A DNA stretch of 51,596 nucleotides from a virus. The position numbers and the translations under genes are program-made. The stretch lies in the IMG/VR virus record IMGVR_UViG_3300034072_000931, positions 1 through 51,596 of that record. One strand, given 5' to 3'. The notes beneath the pieces were generated by a model. It was not told the DNA's origin, did no database searches, and saw nothing but the letters and a program-made list of their open reading frames with translations. Below, in pieces: positions 1-8,422 of this stretch (position 1 is its first letter; every line of letters starts with the position of its first letter).

Positions 1-2
1 GG

Positions 3-80
3 GTTGGCGCAGCGGTGCAGATTGCGGCCGTCAACGCCATTGGCGAAGGACCGCTATCAAACGCCGTCACGGTGGCCTAA
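3..80 (+). CDS. C-terminal end of a fibronectin type III-containing protein (5' partial)
   Basis: The first reading frame that makes sense ends in a typical FN3 last strand: a V-Q-I-A-A-V-N-A-I-G-E-G-P-L-S-N-A-V-T-V-A pattern, then TAA at 78-80. FN3 domains decorate phage tail and fibre proteins and are thought to bind surface carbohydrates. The gene enters from the left edge, so size and other domains are unknown. Its presence argues against starting the next gene at the earlier ATG at position 4, which would overlap this frame. Confidence 0.7.
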   Translation, partial: VGAAVQIAAVNAIGEGPLSNAVTVA

Positions 81-111
81 GGCCGGACATCACCACTCTA
101 CGGACGCTCCC

Positions 112-2331
112 ATGCCGATGAATCCCCGCTTGTTGAGGCCGCTGGACACGGCGTTCAACCCTCGCAAGATCAGCGGCCTAGCCCTCTGGCTGGACGGTGC
201 GGATGCCTCGTCGCTCTACACCACCGATGCGGGGCCGGTGACGGCGGTGAGCAGCCCGCTGGATATCAGCGGATGCCAGTTATGGCTGGACGCCAGCGAT
301 GCGACAACCATTGACGCAACGTCTGGGGAAGTTACGGAGTGGCGGGATAAGTCAACGGCTGGGAGCGTGTGGACGAGAGTTTCAGGTGCCAATGGGCCTG
401 CAACAAACTCTGCGACGATGGGCGGCAAGAACGCCATTCTGTTCGACGGGGTCAACGACAGCCTGTCGGCATCGGCACCACTAAATACGTCGATGCCGCT
501 GACGATGTTTGTGGTGCAGCGGATCGTCGCCCAGACATCATTCGGCATGACCTACACTGCCGGAACCTCTACTGGACATTTTGATATTCGGCAGGAGTCT
601 AACTCCGGTGGGATTCAGGTAGTTGCAAACACTGCTAATGTTACTGCGACCGCCGCGACAGGCTCAAGAATCGGGCTCAACGATGTGCTGTCCATGACCT
701 TCCCGGCTACAGGATCAAACAGCATTTTCCTAAATGGAGCCGCTGTTCCGCTTGGGGCTGGAAACTTCACAAATCCGATCCTTACCGGCACGCACTACAT
801 AGGCCGCCGCTCCGATGGATTCTATGCAAACGTCCAAGTGGCAGAAATCATCGCCTACAGCACGCTCCTATCGTCTTCAGACCGCGCCAGCGTCGAAGCC
901 TACCTCGCCGCCAAGTGGGGCATCTCTGGCGTCCACGCCCCCGCCACCGCGACCAGCGATCCGGTGGGCTACTGGGGCGACAAGTCAGGGAACAACCGAC
1001 ACGCCACGCAGGCGATGGCGGGGAGTCGGCCGACGCTGGGGACGCAGAACGGCCGGAAAGCGTTGGTCGCCAACGGCACCAGCCATGACATGGCTCTGTC
1101 GAACGCTGGCGACGTTGTGCGAAACAAGCCGGGAGTGACGATGATTGCGGTATTGGTGCCAAATACCGTAGCGAGCATCCGTACCGCTGTGTTCTGGTCT
1201 GTCGGCACAAGCGCAGGGGCTCGTTCGCTGCTTCAGTTCAACGGAGCGGAGTTGCGAGCCGGTGGCCGCAGGCTGGATGCCGACTCGTTCGACTCAGCGA
1301 CGGGCGGCACCATCGTCGCCAGCCAGCCGATAGTCGCTGTGGCCCGTCTGGATTACGCCAACGCTACGGCGATTGCCTATTCCAACTCTGTGCCGTTTGC
1401 GACCGATACTTCATTCCTGACCGCTGGCCTAGTGTCTGACACTGCATCGCAAGCCGCTGCCATTATGAACTCTACCGGCGGCTCGCTGTTCTACTCTGGC
1501 ACGTTCGCGGAACTACTGACATACGACCGCGCCTTGACAGACAGCGAGCGGCGCAAGATCGAACTACACCTCGCCCGAAAGTGGGGCATCACCTTGCCTC
1601 CGACTGCCACCAACCCAGAGGCCGTAGACTGGATCAATGCGGTCTATGCCGCCGGATCGTCGGTCAACACCGCGACGGCCAAGGCGGTGGACGATTTCGT
1701 TTCAGGATGCAAGGCTGACGGTATCTGGTCGGCTATCAAGGCGTGCTGCGTCCTGTGCGGGCCGAACACGCTCGCGGGGGCGTTGGTGCCGTTGGTTGGC
1801 ACGGCTCCGACGAATAACAACTTCGTCAGCGGCGACTATAACAGGCTGACGGGGTTGGTGGGCAATGCAAGCACTAAGTTCTTAGACACAAACCGGGCCG
1901 GAAACGCTGATCCGCAGGACGATGTCCACGTTGCTGTATACGCCACCACTGCTAATAGCGGAACGCAATACTACGCAGGCTCCGGGGCCGCTGACGGCAA
2001 GACGCACTTCTTTTCCCTGTCGTCTAGCATTTACTCAAACGCGAGAGACAACACCAGCGGCATAACGTCTGGCGCAAATGTTGCTGGTTTGATCGGTTTG
2101 TCTCGCGCGGCTTCTACTGGATACACCCTCCGGGCCAATAAAACAAACAACACCATCACCGTAGCAAGCACTACGACCCTATCTAGCAACTTTCATGTAT
2201 TCGCGACTTCTGACGCTGCAAGCGCGAGAGCCAACGGCCGCATCGCCTTCTACTCCATTGGCGAATCTCTTGACCTTGCCCTGCTGGACACCCGCGCCTC
2301 GGCCCTCATCACGGCTATCGGAGCGTCTTGA
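112..2331 (+). CDS. LamG/concanavalin-like tail fibre or receptor-binding protein
   Basis: 739 residues. Two copies of a lectin-like jelly-roll signature are visible: an L-W-L-D-G/A-(S)DA strand, a W-x-D-K-S segment, and a closing helix of the form (S/T)-D-x-x-R-x-x-(V/I)-E-x-(Y/H)-L-A-x-K-W-G-I, near residues 252-272 and 474-494. A third, less regular beta-rich domain follows from about residue 500. LamG-like domains in phages usually bind surface glycans, so host recognition is likely (inference). The start is the ATG after the upstream stop codon; an earlier in-frame ATG overlaps the preceding gene. The stop overlaps the next start (TGATG). Confidence 0.8.
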   Translation: MPMNPRLLRPLDTAFNPRKISGLALWLDGADASSLYTTDAGPVTAVSSPLDISGCQLWLDASDATTIDATSGEVTEWRDKSTAGSVWTRVSGANGPATNSATMGGKNAILFDGVNDSLSASAPLNTSMPLTMFVVQRIVAQTSFGMTYTAGTSTGHFDIRQESNSGGIQVVANTANVTATAATGSRIGLNDVLSMTFPATGSNSIFLNGAAVPLGAGNFTNPILTGTHYIGRRSDGFYANVQVAEIIAYSTLLSSSDRASVEAYLAAKWGISGVHAPATATSDPVGYWGDKSGNNRHATQAMAGSRPTLGTQNGRKALVANGTSHDMALSNAGDVVRNKPGVTMIAVLVPNTVASIRTAVFWSVGTSAGARSLLQFNGAELRAGGRRLDADSFDSATGGTIVASQPIVAVARLDYANATAIAYSNSVPFATDTSFLTAGLVSDTASQAAAIMNSTGGSLFYSGTFAELLTYDRALTDSERRKIELHLARKWGITLPPTATNPEAVDWINAVYAAGSSVNTATAKAVDDFVSGCKADGIWSAIKACCVLCGPNTLAGALVPLVGTAPTNNNFVSGDYNRLTGLVGNASTKFLDTNRAGNADPQDDVHVAVYATTANSGTQYYAGSGAADGKTHFFSLSSSIYSNARDNTSGITSGANVAGLIGLSRAASTGYTLRANKTNNTITVASTTTLSSNFHVFATSDAASARANGRIAFYSIGESLDLALLDTRASALITAIGAS

Positions 2332-2678
2332 TGCCTGACGAAGTAACACTGCCCGAAGCCCCGCAGACGGTCGCGGAACTCCTGCCGCACCTCCCGCTGC
2401 CATACGCCTACGCGGTTCAGTGGGGGCTGGTCTTCGGCTCCGATCTGGCCGACCGCCTCGCGGGGGTGCAGGCCGAGAACCCGTCGCAGCACTACGCCCG
2501 GCCGACGCTGCTCACCAACGGGTCGTATCTGCTCTGCGGCGATCTGTTGTCGGAGGTCGGCCCTGGCGGGTTGTACGCCGCAGGCTTCGCCCAGTTGGAC
2601 GCAGCCCGTTTCGATGAGATTCTGGTAGTGCCTTGGCAGGATGCCGTCGATCTGATCCCGGCCCCGCCAGAGGAATGA
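2331..2678 (+). CDS. hypothetical protein in fibre operon
   Basis: 115 residues, acidic, starting in a TGATG overlap with the fibre gene and so probably translationally coupled to it. The first 60 residues look helical; the C terminus is rich in Pro, Ala and acidic residues. No motif was recognised. Position suggests a fibre accessory protein or assembly chaperone, but nothing in the sequence proves this. Confidence 0.65.
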   Translation: MPDEVTLPEAPQTVAELLPHLPLPYAYAVQWGLVFGSDLADRLAGVQAENPSQHYARPTLLTNGSYLLCGDLLSEVGPGGLYAAGFAQLDAARFDEILVVPWQDAVDLIPAPPEE

Positions 2679-2755
2679 CCGGCGCGTCTCTAGACGCACT
2701 AATCTTGCGTCGGAACAGGCGTAGACTCGCTGGACGAGATCGGTAGAGTGCGGGC

Positions 2756-2935
2756 ATGGGATTAGACAAGGCAATCCGACACGGCAAGGAAAAACGCCAG
2801 CCATACAGAGGGTCTGCGGCCGTAAGTGGCTCCTGCCGTCACGGCGGCAGTTGCCCCTATTGCATCAGGGGGCGACAGCACCGCAACCGCAAGCGACTGT
2901 TGGCGGCGAAGCAGCGAGAGGCTGAATGTCGCTAG
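2756..2935 (+). CDS. small basic zinc-finger-like phage protein
   Basis: 59 residues, strongly basic. It carries a C-R-H-G-G-S-C-P-Y-C motif (residues about 27-36) after a G-K-E-x-R-x-P-Y-R-G-S segment and ends in an R/K-rich helix. This combination is familiar to me from many phage genomes as a tiny protein of unknown role. The Cys/His spacing suggests zinc binding, and the charge suggests nucleic-acid contact. It stands alone, with 77 nt before it and a long non-coding stretch after. Confidence 0.7.
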   Translation: MGLDKAIRHGKEKRQPYRGSAAVSGSCRHGGSCPYCIRGRQHRNRKRLLAAKQREAECR

Positions 2936-2985
2936 AGGCGGAACCTGACGCCCCAAACCATACGCAAAACACACCGAAAAGCGTG

Positions 2986-3000
2986 TCTTATACGATAAGA
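2986..3000. promoter_or_regulatory. operator-like palindrome TCTTAT-ACG-ATAAGA
   Basis: Perfect inverted repeat with 6-bp arms and a 3-bp centre in an intergenic stretch that is AT-rich for this genome. Size and symmetry fit a dimeric repressor site. No binding protein can be assigned from the sequence. Confidence 0.45.
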
Positions 3001-3012
3001 TTGGGGCGGCCG

Positions 3013-3054
3013 AAACTAGGTAATGTCACCGGAAACTAGGTAGTAAACTAGGTA
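3013..3054 (+). repeat. three direct repeats of AAACTAGGTA
   Basis: Identical 10-mers begin at 3013, 3033 and 3045, the last two separated by only GT. Clustered short direct repeats behave as iterons or cooperative regulator sites in other systems. They follow the palindrome by 12 bp. Confidence 0.7.
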
Positions 3055-3288
3055 GTACCGATCACTTTGCTCGCCGTCATACCGGCTGGACGCCATATCC
3101 AGCCAACTGGACGCTGCCCTCATAGTCAGCGGGTGACGGCGGGCGAGGGCGAGACGTACCGCGCCGGGATACAAACCGGAAGGCGACGAGTGGGCCGCCC
3201 CAGTGGCAACAGCGATCCCGGCGGGCATCGGCCGCACTGATAAAGCGGTGACGAGAACCCGCCGGGGTCGCGTTCTGGAAAGTGGAAA

Positions 3289-3645
3289 ATGAGCGAATCT
3301 GATAGCCCGCAGCCTATCGACATCGTCACCCGACTGAACCAGACACGGGCCGATATGCTCGGCACCGACGCGGAAGACCACTACTGGTATTGCCATGAGG
3401 CGGCTGGCGAGATCGAACGGTTGCGAGAGGCCATCCGCCGTCTCGCGGAGCAGGACGCCACGCTGTCGGTGTGCGACGGCAACGTAACGGTGACGATCGA
3501 TGGCAGCCTCACCGACGCGGAGCGGGAGGCGATTGAGGGAGCCATGTGGGACTACGGTCAGTACGCCGACGAAATGGGACTTAGTGCGACTGAAGCGATG
3601 GCGAAGCAAGCCACGCTGCGGGGGCTGCTGGAGAGGACGAAATGA
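3289..3645 (+). CDS. hypothetical protein
   Basis: 118 residues, acidic, mostly helical (E-I-E-R-L-R-E-A-I-R-R-L coiled-coil-like stretch near residues 42-53), with a short beta segment (N-V-T-V-T-I-D-G) in the middle. An A/G-rich run (GGAAAGTGGAAA) precedes the ATG. It overlaps the next gene by ATGA. The early P-I-D-I-V-T-R-L stretch recurs as A-D-I-V-T-R-L in the next gene, suggesting the two are related. Confidence 0.7.
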   Translation: MSESDSPQPIDIVTRLNQTRADMLGTDAEDHYWYCHEAAGEIERLREAIRRLAEQDATLSVCDGNVTVTIDGSLTDAEREAIEGAMWDYGQYADEMGLSATEAMAKQATLRGLLERTK

Positions 3646-3866
3646 AGGCCGACATCGTCACACGCCTGAGAGCCGAGATCGCTTGGGAGCCAGAGGTTGG
3701 CGAACTGTTGAGCCAGGCTGCCGACCACATCCAATCGCTACGCAGAGAGGTAAGGACTCAACGCCTAGAGATCGCCGCACTGCGGCAGGAGCAGCGGGCT
3801 ATCCTTGGAGCCGACGAGCCGCCGCGGCCGCTCAATGAACACCCAGGCGGCGGGTGGATCGCCTGA
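3642..3866 (+). CDS. hypothetical coiled-coil protein
   Basis: 74 residues starting in an ATGA overlap. The centre (about residues 20-55) is a charged helix with heptad spacing (S-L-R-R-E-V-R-T-Q-R-L-E-I-A-A-L-R-Q-E). The N-terminal D-I-V-T-R-L-R-A-E resembles the upstream protein, so the pair may be a duplication. Confidence 0.65.
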   Translation: MKADIVTRLRAEIAWEPEVGELLSQAADHIQSLRREVRTQRLEIAALRQEQRAILGADEPPRPLNEHPGGGWIA

Positions 3867-3961
3867 CCTTAGATAAAGAGGCTGCGGAATCCTGACCGCC
3901 TGTCCCAGAAAAGCAGGAACGTGTCGCCGGCAATCCGTTTGCACAACACATCAGAAACGAC

Positions 3962-4171
3962 ATGCCTCCCATAGCGACATTCCGATTCGACCTGCCAGAT
4001 GAGCAAGCCGAGTTCGACGCGGCACGGCTCGGCCGCGCCGCCCTGTCCGCACTGTGGCAGATTGACCAACACTGCCGGGCGCTCATTAAGCACGGGACGC
4101 CCAGCGATGAAACGAGGCGGCTGGCAGAGGAAATCAGAGCCATGATCCCAGGCGAGCTACTAGAGACATGA
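3962..4171 (+). CDS. hypothetical protein
   Basis: 69 residues, helical, no recognised motif. A 95-nt gap without features precedes it. Its stop overlaps the next ATG (ATGA), placing it at the head of a three-gene coupled cluster that ends at 4412. Confidence 0.6.
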   Translation: MPPIATFRFDLPDEQAEFDAARLGRAALSALWQIDQHCRALIKHGTPSDETRRLAEEIRAMIPGELLET

Positions 4172-4323
4172 GCGACGAGAAGCCAGTGGCGTGGGCGTTT
4201 TACCGGCCTGACGGGACCGTTCGCTTCATAGTCGATGACGAACGGCGGATGCTGGCCTGGAAGTCCGCCCATGAGGGGCCGATTGTCCCCCTGTACCCGC
4301 GGCCGGAGGAAAAGCAGGCGTGA
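4168..4323 (+). CDS. small hypothetical protein
   Basis: 51 residues beginning with the ATGA overlap. The pattern V-A-W-A-F-Y-R-P-D-G-T-V-R-F-I-V-D-D suggests a small beta-sheet protein. No family was recognised. Confidence 0.55.
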   Translation: MSDEKPVAWAFYRPDGTVRFIVDDERRMLAWKSAHEGPIVPLYPRPEEKQA

Positions 4324-4412
4324 GTCTCCGTGCCTATCTGGTGTTTATGGCCCTGATGGCGGCGGTTTTCGCTGCCACGGCGGCGGGGTTTTTGCTGTTT
4401 CTCCGGGCCTAG
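4320..4412 (+). CDS. 30-residue membrane micropeptide (GTG start)
   Basis: Starts at GTG in a GTGA overlap with the previous stop. Almost the whole peptide is one hydrophobic segment (Y-L-V-F-M-A-L-M-A-A-V-F-A-A, then G-F-L-L-F-L) flanked by Arg. It could be a single-pass phage membrane peptide. Support is translational coupling and composition only. Confidence 0.45.
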   Translation: MSLRAYLVFMALMAAVFAATAAGFLLFLRA

Positions 4413-4431
4413 TCCCGGGGCAATAGTCAGC

Positions 4432-5559
4432 ATGGCCTACTTGACCTACTTCGACCTAGTAGAGTCGCTGATCGTCTCCTCATACGGCGGCCCCCAGGAC
4501 GCCGAGCAGCGGGACATCCGGACGGCGATTCACCGGGCCTACGACGAGCTGACGACGATCCGGGACTGGTCCTACTACCACGTTCACGGGCGTGTGATTA
4601 CGGACGCCCCGTACTCCACGGGCACTATTACCACCAGCGGGGCGACCGTCACGCTCTCTGGCGGTACGTGGCCGACCTGGGCTGCCACTGGTGGTTACCT
4701 GAAGGTTGGGGAGCAGATTGGGCGGGTAGCGACCAGGACGAGCAGCACCGTCATCGTCCTAGATTCCTCGCTCTCCCTAAAGGCCGACATCACCGTCGCC
4801 TCTCCCTACAGCCTGTACCGCACGGTCTACCCGTTGCCGGCGGACTTCCGGAACATGGACGAGCCGAGCGACGAATACAACTGGTGGTCTGGCTTGTATG
4901 TGACGCCAGATCGGGCCATGAAGCTGGAGCGTGTCTCCAACACCTCCGGCAGTCCGCTCCACTGGACGGTCATCAAGGACCCGGACTCCACGGGGTGGGC
5001 GATCAAGCTCATCGGCTACCCAACGGAACGTGAGACGCTGGACTTCACGTACCGGCGGACGGCCCGGCCGATCCGATGGAGCGGCCATGAGCCATCCGCC
5101 AGGGCCGGGACCGTGCTGCGGGTTAGCACCATTGTGGAGGGATCTGGCTCCGCATTTTCTTCCAGCATGGTCGGCAGCATTTTGCGGCTCGGGACCACCA
5201 CCGACTCCCCCGGCCCCATTGAATCGCTAACCCCATACGTTGCGGAAGAGAAAATCCTCACTGTCGCCAACGATGAGAACCTAACGACGAATGCGTCGGG
5301 GGCAATCGCTGCAACGACCAAATACCTCATCACTGACCCCATCGACATCGCCCCTCACATGCACGCGGCGATGGATAGCGCGTGCGATTACTGGCTGGCC
5401 CGGATTCGGGGAACGGGCGAGGACAAGGCCTTCCAGCTTTACCAGCGTGACCTGCGTCTCGCCATGGAGCAGGATCAACTCGCGCCGCTCTCTGGTCGCT
5501 CCCGAGAGGTGTGGCATGACGGTGGGTGGCGGAGTCCGCTGGAGGCTGACAGGGGATGA
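4432..5559 (+). CDS. tail tubular protein A-like / head-tail adaptor candidate
   Basis: 375 residues. The N-terminal ~50 residues are helical with a pattern typical of podovirus adaptors (R-D-I-R-T-A-I-H-R-A-Y-D-E-L, then W-S-Y-Y). A beta-rich middle follows with Y-P-L-P-A-D-F-R near residues 136-143, a motif that recurs in gp11-like gatekeeper proteins. The closing helix carries Q-L-Y-Q-R-D-L-R-L-A-M-E-Q-D. The next genes encode a nozzle-like protein, which matches the order gp11-gp12 in T7-like phages. Assignment is by pattern and gene order. Confidence 0.6.
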   Translation: MAYLTYFDLVESLIVSSYGGPQDAEQRDIRTAIHRAYDELTTIRDWSYYHVHGRVITDAPYSTGTITTSGATVTLSGGTWPTWAATGGYLKVGEQIGRVATRTSSTVIVLDSSLSLKADITVASPYSLYRTVYPLPADFRNMDEPSDEYNWWSGLYVTPDRAMKLERVSNTSGSPLHWTVIKDPDSTGWAIKLIGYPTERETLDFTYRRTARPIRWSGHEPSARAGTVLRVSTIVEGSGSAFSSSMVGSILRLGTTTDSPGPIESLTPYVAEEKILTVANDENLTTNASGAIAATTKYLITDPIDIAPHMHAAMDSACDYWLARIRGTGEDKAFQLYQRDLRLAMEQDQLAPLSGRSREVWHDGGWRSPLEADRG

Positions 5560-5819
5560 TCGTCATCGACAAATGGGCTGGGCTGGTCACTAACGCCTCG
5601 CCCTACGTGATTCCCCCCGGTGCGGCAGTGACGCAAGTCAATCTTCAGGCGCTCATGCCTGGGCAACTGACGGTACGGCTGGGCCACAACACTGTTTCCT
5701 TCACCTCCAACACGGCCGGCACGCTGCCGATTCGCTCGGCCGCCAGGTATCCGGAGGAGGGTGCCGTGATTTATCAGGACTCTGGTGGCGTGATCCGCGT
5801 CGGCAGGGGGCCGTCCTGA
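5556..5819 (+). CDS. N-terminal piece of a nozzle (tail tubular protein B-like) protein
   Basis: 87 residues starting in an ATGA overlap with the adaptor. The sequence A-S-P-Y-V-I-P-P-G-A-A-V-T-Q-V-N-L-Q, then G-Q-L-T-V-R-L-G, looks like the first strands of gp12-like beta-propeller tail proteins, and it ends in a blade-like V-I-Y-Q-D-S-G-G-V. It is far too short for a complete nozzle protein. The remainder appears to be the next gene, whose ATG overlaps this stop (TGATG). Confidence 0.6.
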   Translation: MIVIDKWAGLVTNASPYVIPPGAAVTQVNLQALMPGQLTVRLGHNTVSFTSNTAGTLPIRSAARYPEEGAVIYQDSGGVIRVGRGPS

Positions 5820-8422
5820 TGATTGTGGGCGGACGCACGGCCGGAGGTTTGGTTGAAATCCGCGTCCTAAGCGGCGGAACGGGGTACGTGTCGGCCCCCA
5901 CGGTTTCTATCGCCGGAGGTGGCGGAACAGGCGCGTCAGCGGTTGCGGTCATGGCCGGCACCCGCGTAGAATCCATCATTGTCACCAGCCAAGGCACTGG
6001 GTACACCGGCTCCCCCACAGTGGCGCTGACAGCCGCCACGGGCAGCGGCGCTTCTGCGGTCGCCTATGCCTACACGGGCGGCGTGCGGCCAATGTCGTTT
6101 TTCCAGGGGCGTTTTGGCACCGTGTACGGTGTCGATGGCATGGGTCGCGGGGTGCGGTGGACGGGAGGAACGAACTCCGTTGGGCCGATTGGGCTGCACA
6201 AGCCGGCCGTGGGGCCGAGCGTGACCGGAGGCACCGCCTCCCTTGGCAAGCGTGTGTCGGCTATTCAGATGGTGGATTCCGGCCGCGGCTATGCGTCTGC
6301 GCCGACGGTTGCGTTTACCGGCGGCTCCCCGACTCGCCCGGCGCAAGCCCAAGCCGTCATCATTAATGGCCGCGTGGCCGGCGTCCGTGTGTCAGACCCC
6401 GGGGCCGGATACTCATCGGCGCCGCAGATTAGCTTCAGCGATGGCATTGGCACGGGCGCTACGTTCAGCGTCGGCGTCGGCGTGGAAATCCAGTCAGTGC
6501 GGGTTACCGCACGGGGGAGCGGGTACACGTCTAGTGGTCCGGACGCGCCGACAATTGCCGTCAGCACCAGCAACGGCCTGACCGATTTTTCCGCAGCGGT
6601 GGTAGTGGGGGCGGATGGCTCGGTTTTAGGCGTCGATGTGATCAACGCGGGAACTGGAGCTACCACAACGCCCACCTTTGCGGTCACCGCCGGGACCGGC
6701 AGCGGCGCGGCGGTGACCGCCGACGTTATCTACACCCTGTCTGCCGTAACGGTTGGCAACAGTGGATCTGGCTACCAGACGCCGCCGTTTATCACCGTTC
6801 GCCCAGACCCGCGCGATCCTCTCGGAACTGGCGCAGAAGTGGAGGCGCAGGTCAACTCCTCCGGGAACGTCACTGGGGTCACGGTGTTGGGTGGCGGGCA
6901 GTATACGCTTCCGCCCACGGCGCTCATTGTCAACACGGCCGCCCGCGCGCAGGCCAGCTTGGCCGCTGCAATGCGAGGCAAGTACGTGTGTGCGATTCGG
7001 TATATCGATGACACCGACCCCGAGCAGGGAGGCCCGCTTGCATCCTCTATCTCCCATCTGGTGGAAGTGGACGGAGGCACCGGAACTGGCTCCTTGGTGT
7101 GGTCCTTTTCGCACCCGTATGTAGATACCCGCGTCACGGCCATGGAGTTGTGGCGCTCCAGTGGCGACCAGGCCGTGCTGCTGTTCCGCGTAGCGACGAT
7201 CAAGAAGACCGATCCAGAGTGGTCCGGTACGTACACCGACACGCTCTCGGACCCCGATCTCACCGATGCAACCCGCGACGGCTACGGCCTGATGCCCGTC
7301 ACGCTGCCCAGCGGGCAGATCAACGCCAGGCGGTTTGAGGTTCCGCCCGGCCGGTTTGCTGTTGGCGTGATGTTCCAAGACCGCGCCTGGTATGCCGTGG
7401 ACACCAGCGGCCAGGGCCGCAACAGCCTGTACTACTCTGAGGTGGACGAGCCGGAAAGCGTGCCCGCCGCCAACGAGCTAATCGTCCAAGAAAACACGGA
7501 CATGCCGGACGGCGTGGTTGCGTTGGTGCCGCTTGGCTCCATGCTCCTGGTGGCTCAGTCCTCCCACCTGTATCGCTTGATGTATGTCGCCCAGCCTGTT
7601 CTGGATGCGAGCATCACGCTGGTGGCGCGCCGCGGCGTGCTGAACAATCGCTGCTGGGCCGTCATGGCTGGAGTGGGGTTCTTTGCCGACTCCGTTGGCA
7701 TTTACGCCTTTGACGGCAATCAGGAGCAAAGCATCTCCGTCAGCATTGACAACTACTGGCGCGACCAGATCGTTGACTTGTCGAAGGCGGACAAGTTCCA
7801 CGTAGACGCCGACCACCTCACACGGACGGTGCGGTTCTATTACTGCCGTGCCGGGGACGCCGAGCCTGTGCGCTCGCTCTGCTACTGCACGGCTACGCAG
7901 GCGTGGTGGGAGGAGCAATACCCCACCGCCGTCACGGCCACGGCGTCCTCGTTTCTTGCTGGCCAACTCCGCCAACTGCGGGGCGGCTCGGACGGGCTGT
8001 GGCGCAAGGAGTCCGGGACTCAGGACTCCGGCTCTGGCGTGCCTTATTCGCTCCGCACTGGCAACCTGGAGCTGGACCCGGGGCCGGATCGCACCATCAC
8101 GGTGCTGTACAAGCCCACGCCCAGTGACAGCAATCTGGATGTGTCGCTGTTTTTTAACAACTCCGACACCGCCAGGCCGAATGCGATTCAGTCAGACCGG
8201 GGGTCTGGGTTTACTTCGACCGCTGGCGGCCCGGCGACCATCAACATGAAGAAGACCCGCTCTGCTCTTGGCGATGCGACCGGGTCGGCGTCGGCGCACT
8301 ATGCCGGCCGAAAGAGCGAGCGGTCTGCGGGCGGCGACCAGCATCTCGCCGTGCAGGTGGGTGGCACGCAAGCGGCCGACCAAGTGTCTTTGTTCAGCGT
8401 CCGCATTGCGGGGGTGACCTGA
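5819..8422 (+). CDS. nozzle / tail tubular protein B-like beta-propeller with GSGY repeats
   Basis: 867 residues. Residues 1-385 hold about eight repeats built on (G/S)-(G/S)-G-Y-x-(S/T)-x-P-x-(V/I) plus G-(T/S)-G-A, a beta-structural repeat frequent in phage tail proteins. Residues ~390-860 look like a gp12-type propeller (R-A-W-Y-A-V-D, L-Y-Y-S-E-V-D-E-P-E-S-V, then Y-R-L-M-Y-V, G-I-Y-A-F-D-G). Such proteins form the distal tail tube of podoviruses. A strong AGGGGG ribosome site sits just before the overlapping ATG. The missing N-terminal strands seem to be the preceding 87-residue gene. Confidence 0.65.
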   Translation: MIVGGRTAGGLVEIRVLSGGTGYVSAPTVSIAGGGGTGASAVAVMAGTRVESIIVTSQGTGYTGSPTVALTAATGSGASAVAYAYTGGVRPMSFFQGRFGTVYGVDGMGRGVRWTGGTNSVGPIGLHKPAVGPSVTGGTASLGKRVSAIQMVDSGRGYASAPTVAFTGGSPTRPAQAQAVIINGRVAGVRVSDPGAGYSSAPQISFSDGIGTGATFSVGVGVEIQSVRVTARGSGYTSSGPDAPTIAVSTSNGLTDFSAAVVVGADGSVLGVDVINAGTGATTTPTFAVTAGTGSGAAVTADVIYTLSAVTVGNSGSGYQTPPFITVRPDPRDPLGTGAEVEAQVNSSGNVTGVTVLGGGQYTLPPTALIVNTAARAQASLAAAMRGKYVCAIRYIDDTDPEQGGPLASSISHLVEVDGGTGTGSLVWSFSHPYVDTRVTAMELWRSSGDQAVLLFRVATIKKTDPEWSGTYTDTLSDPDLTDATRDGYGLMPVTLPSGQINARRFEVPPGRFAVGVMFQDRAWYAVDTSGQGRNSLYYSEVDEPESVPAANELIVQENTDMPDGVVALVPLGSMLLVAQSSHLYRLMYVAQPVLDASITLVARRGVLNNRCWAVMAGVGFFADSVGIYAFDGNQEQSISVSIDNYWRDQIVDLSKADKFHVDADHLTRTVRFYYCRAGDAEPVRSLCYCTATQAWWEEQYPTAVTATASSFLAGQLRQLRGGSDGLWRKESGTQDSGSGVPYSLRTGNLELDPGPDRTITVLYKPTPSDSNLDVSLFFNNSDTARPNAIQSDRGSGFTSTAGGPATINMKKTRSALGDATGSASAHYAGRKSERSAGGDQHLAVQVGGTQAADQVSLFSVRIAGVT

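Larger units (their letters stand above)
2936..3288. other. 353-nt non-coding region with palindrome and iteron-like repeats
   Basis: No convincing gene is present on either strand. It holds a perfect 15-nt palindrome (2986-3000), three copies of a 10-mer (3013-3054) and a short CTGGA...TCCAG hairpin near 3088-3104. It separates the fibre genes from a new run of small genes and probably has a control role. Confidence 0.6.
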
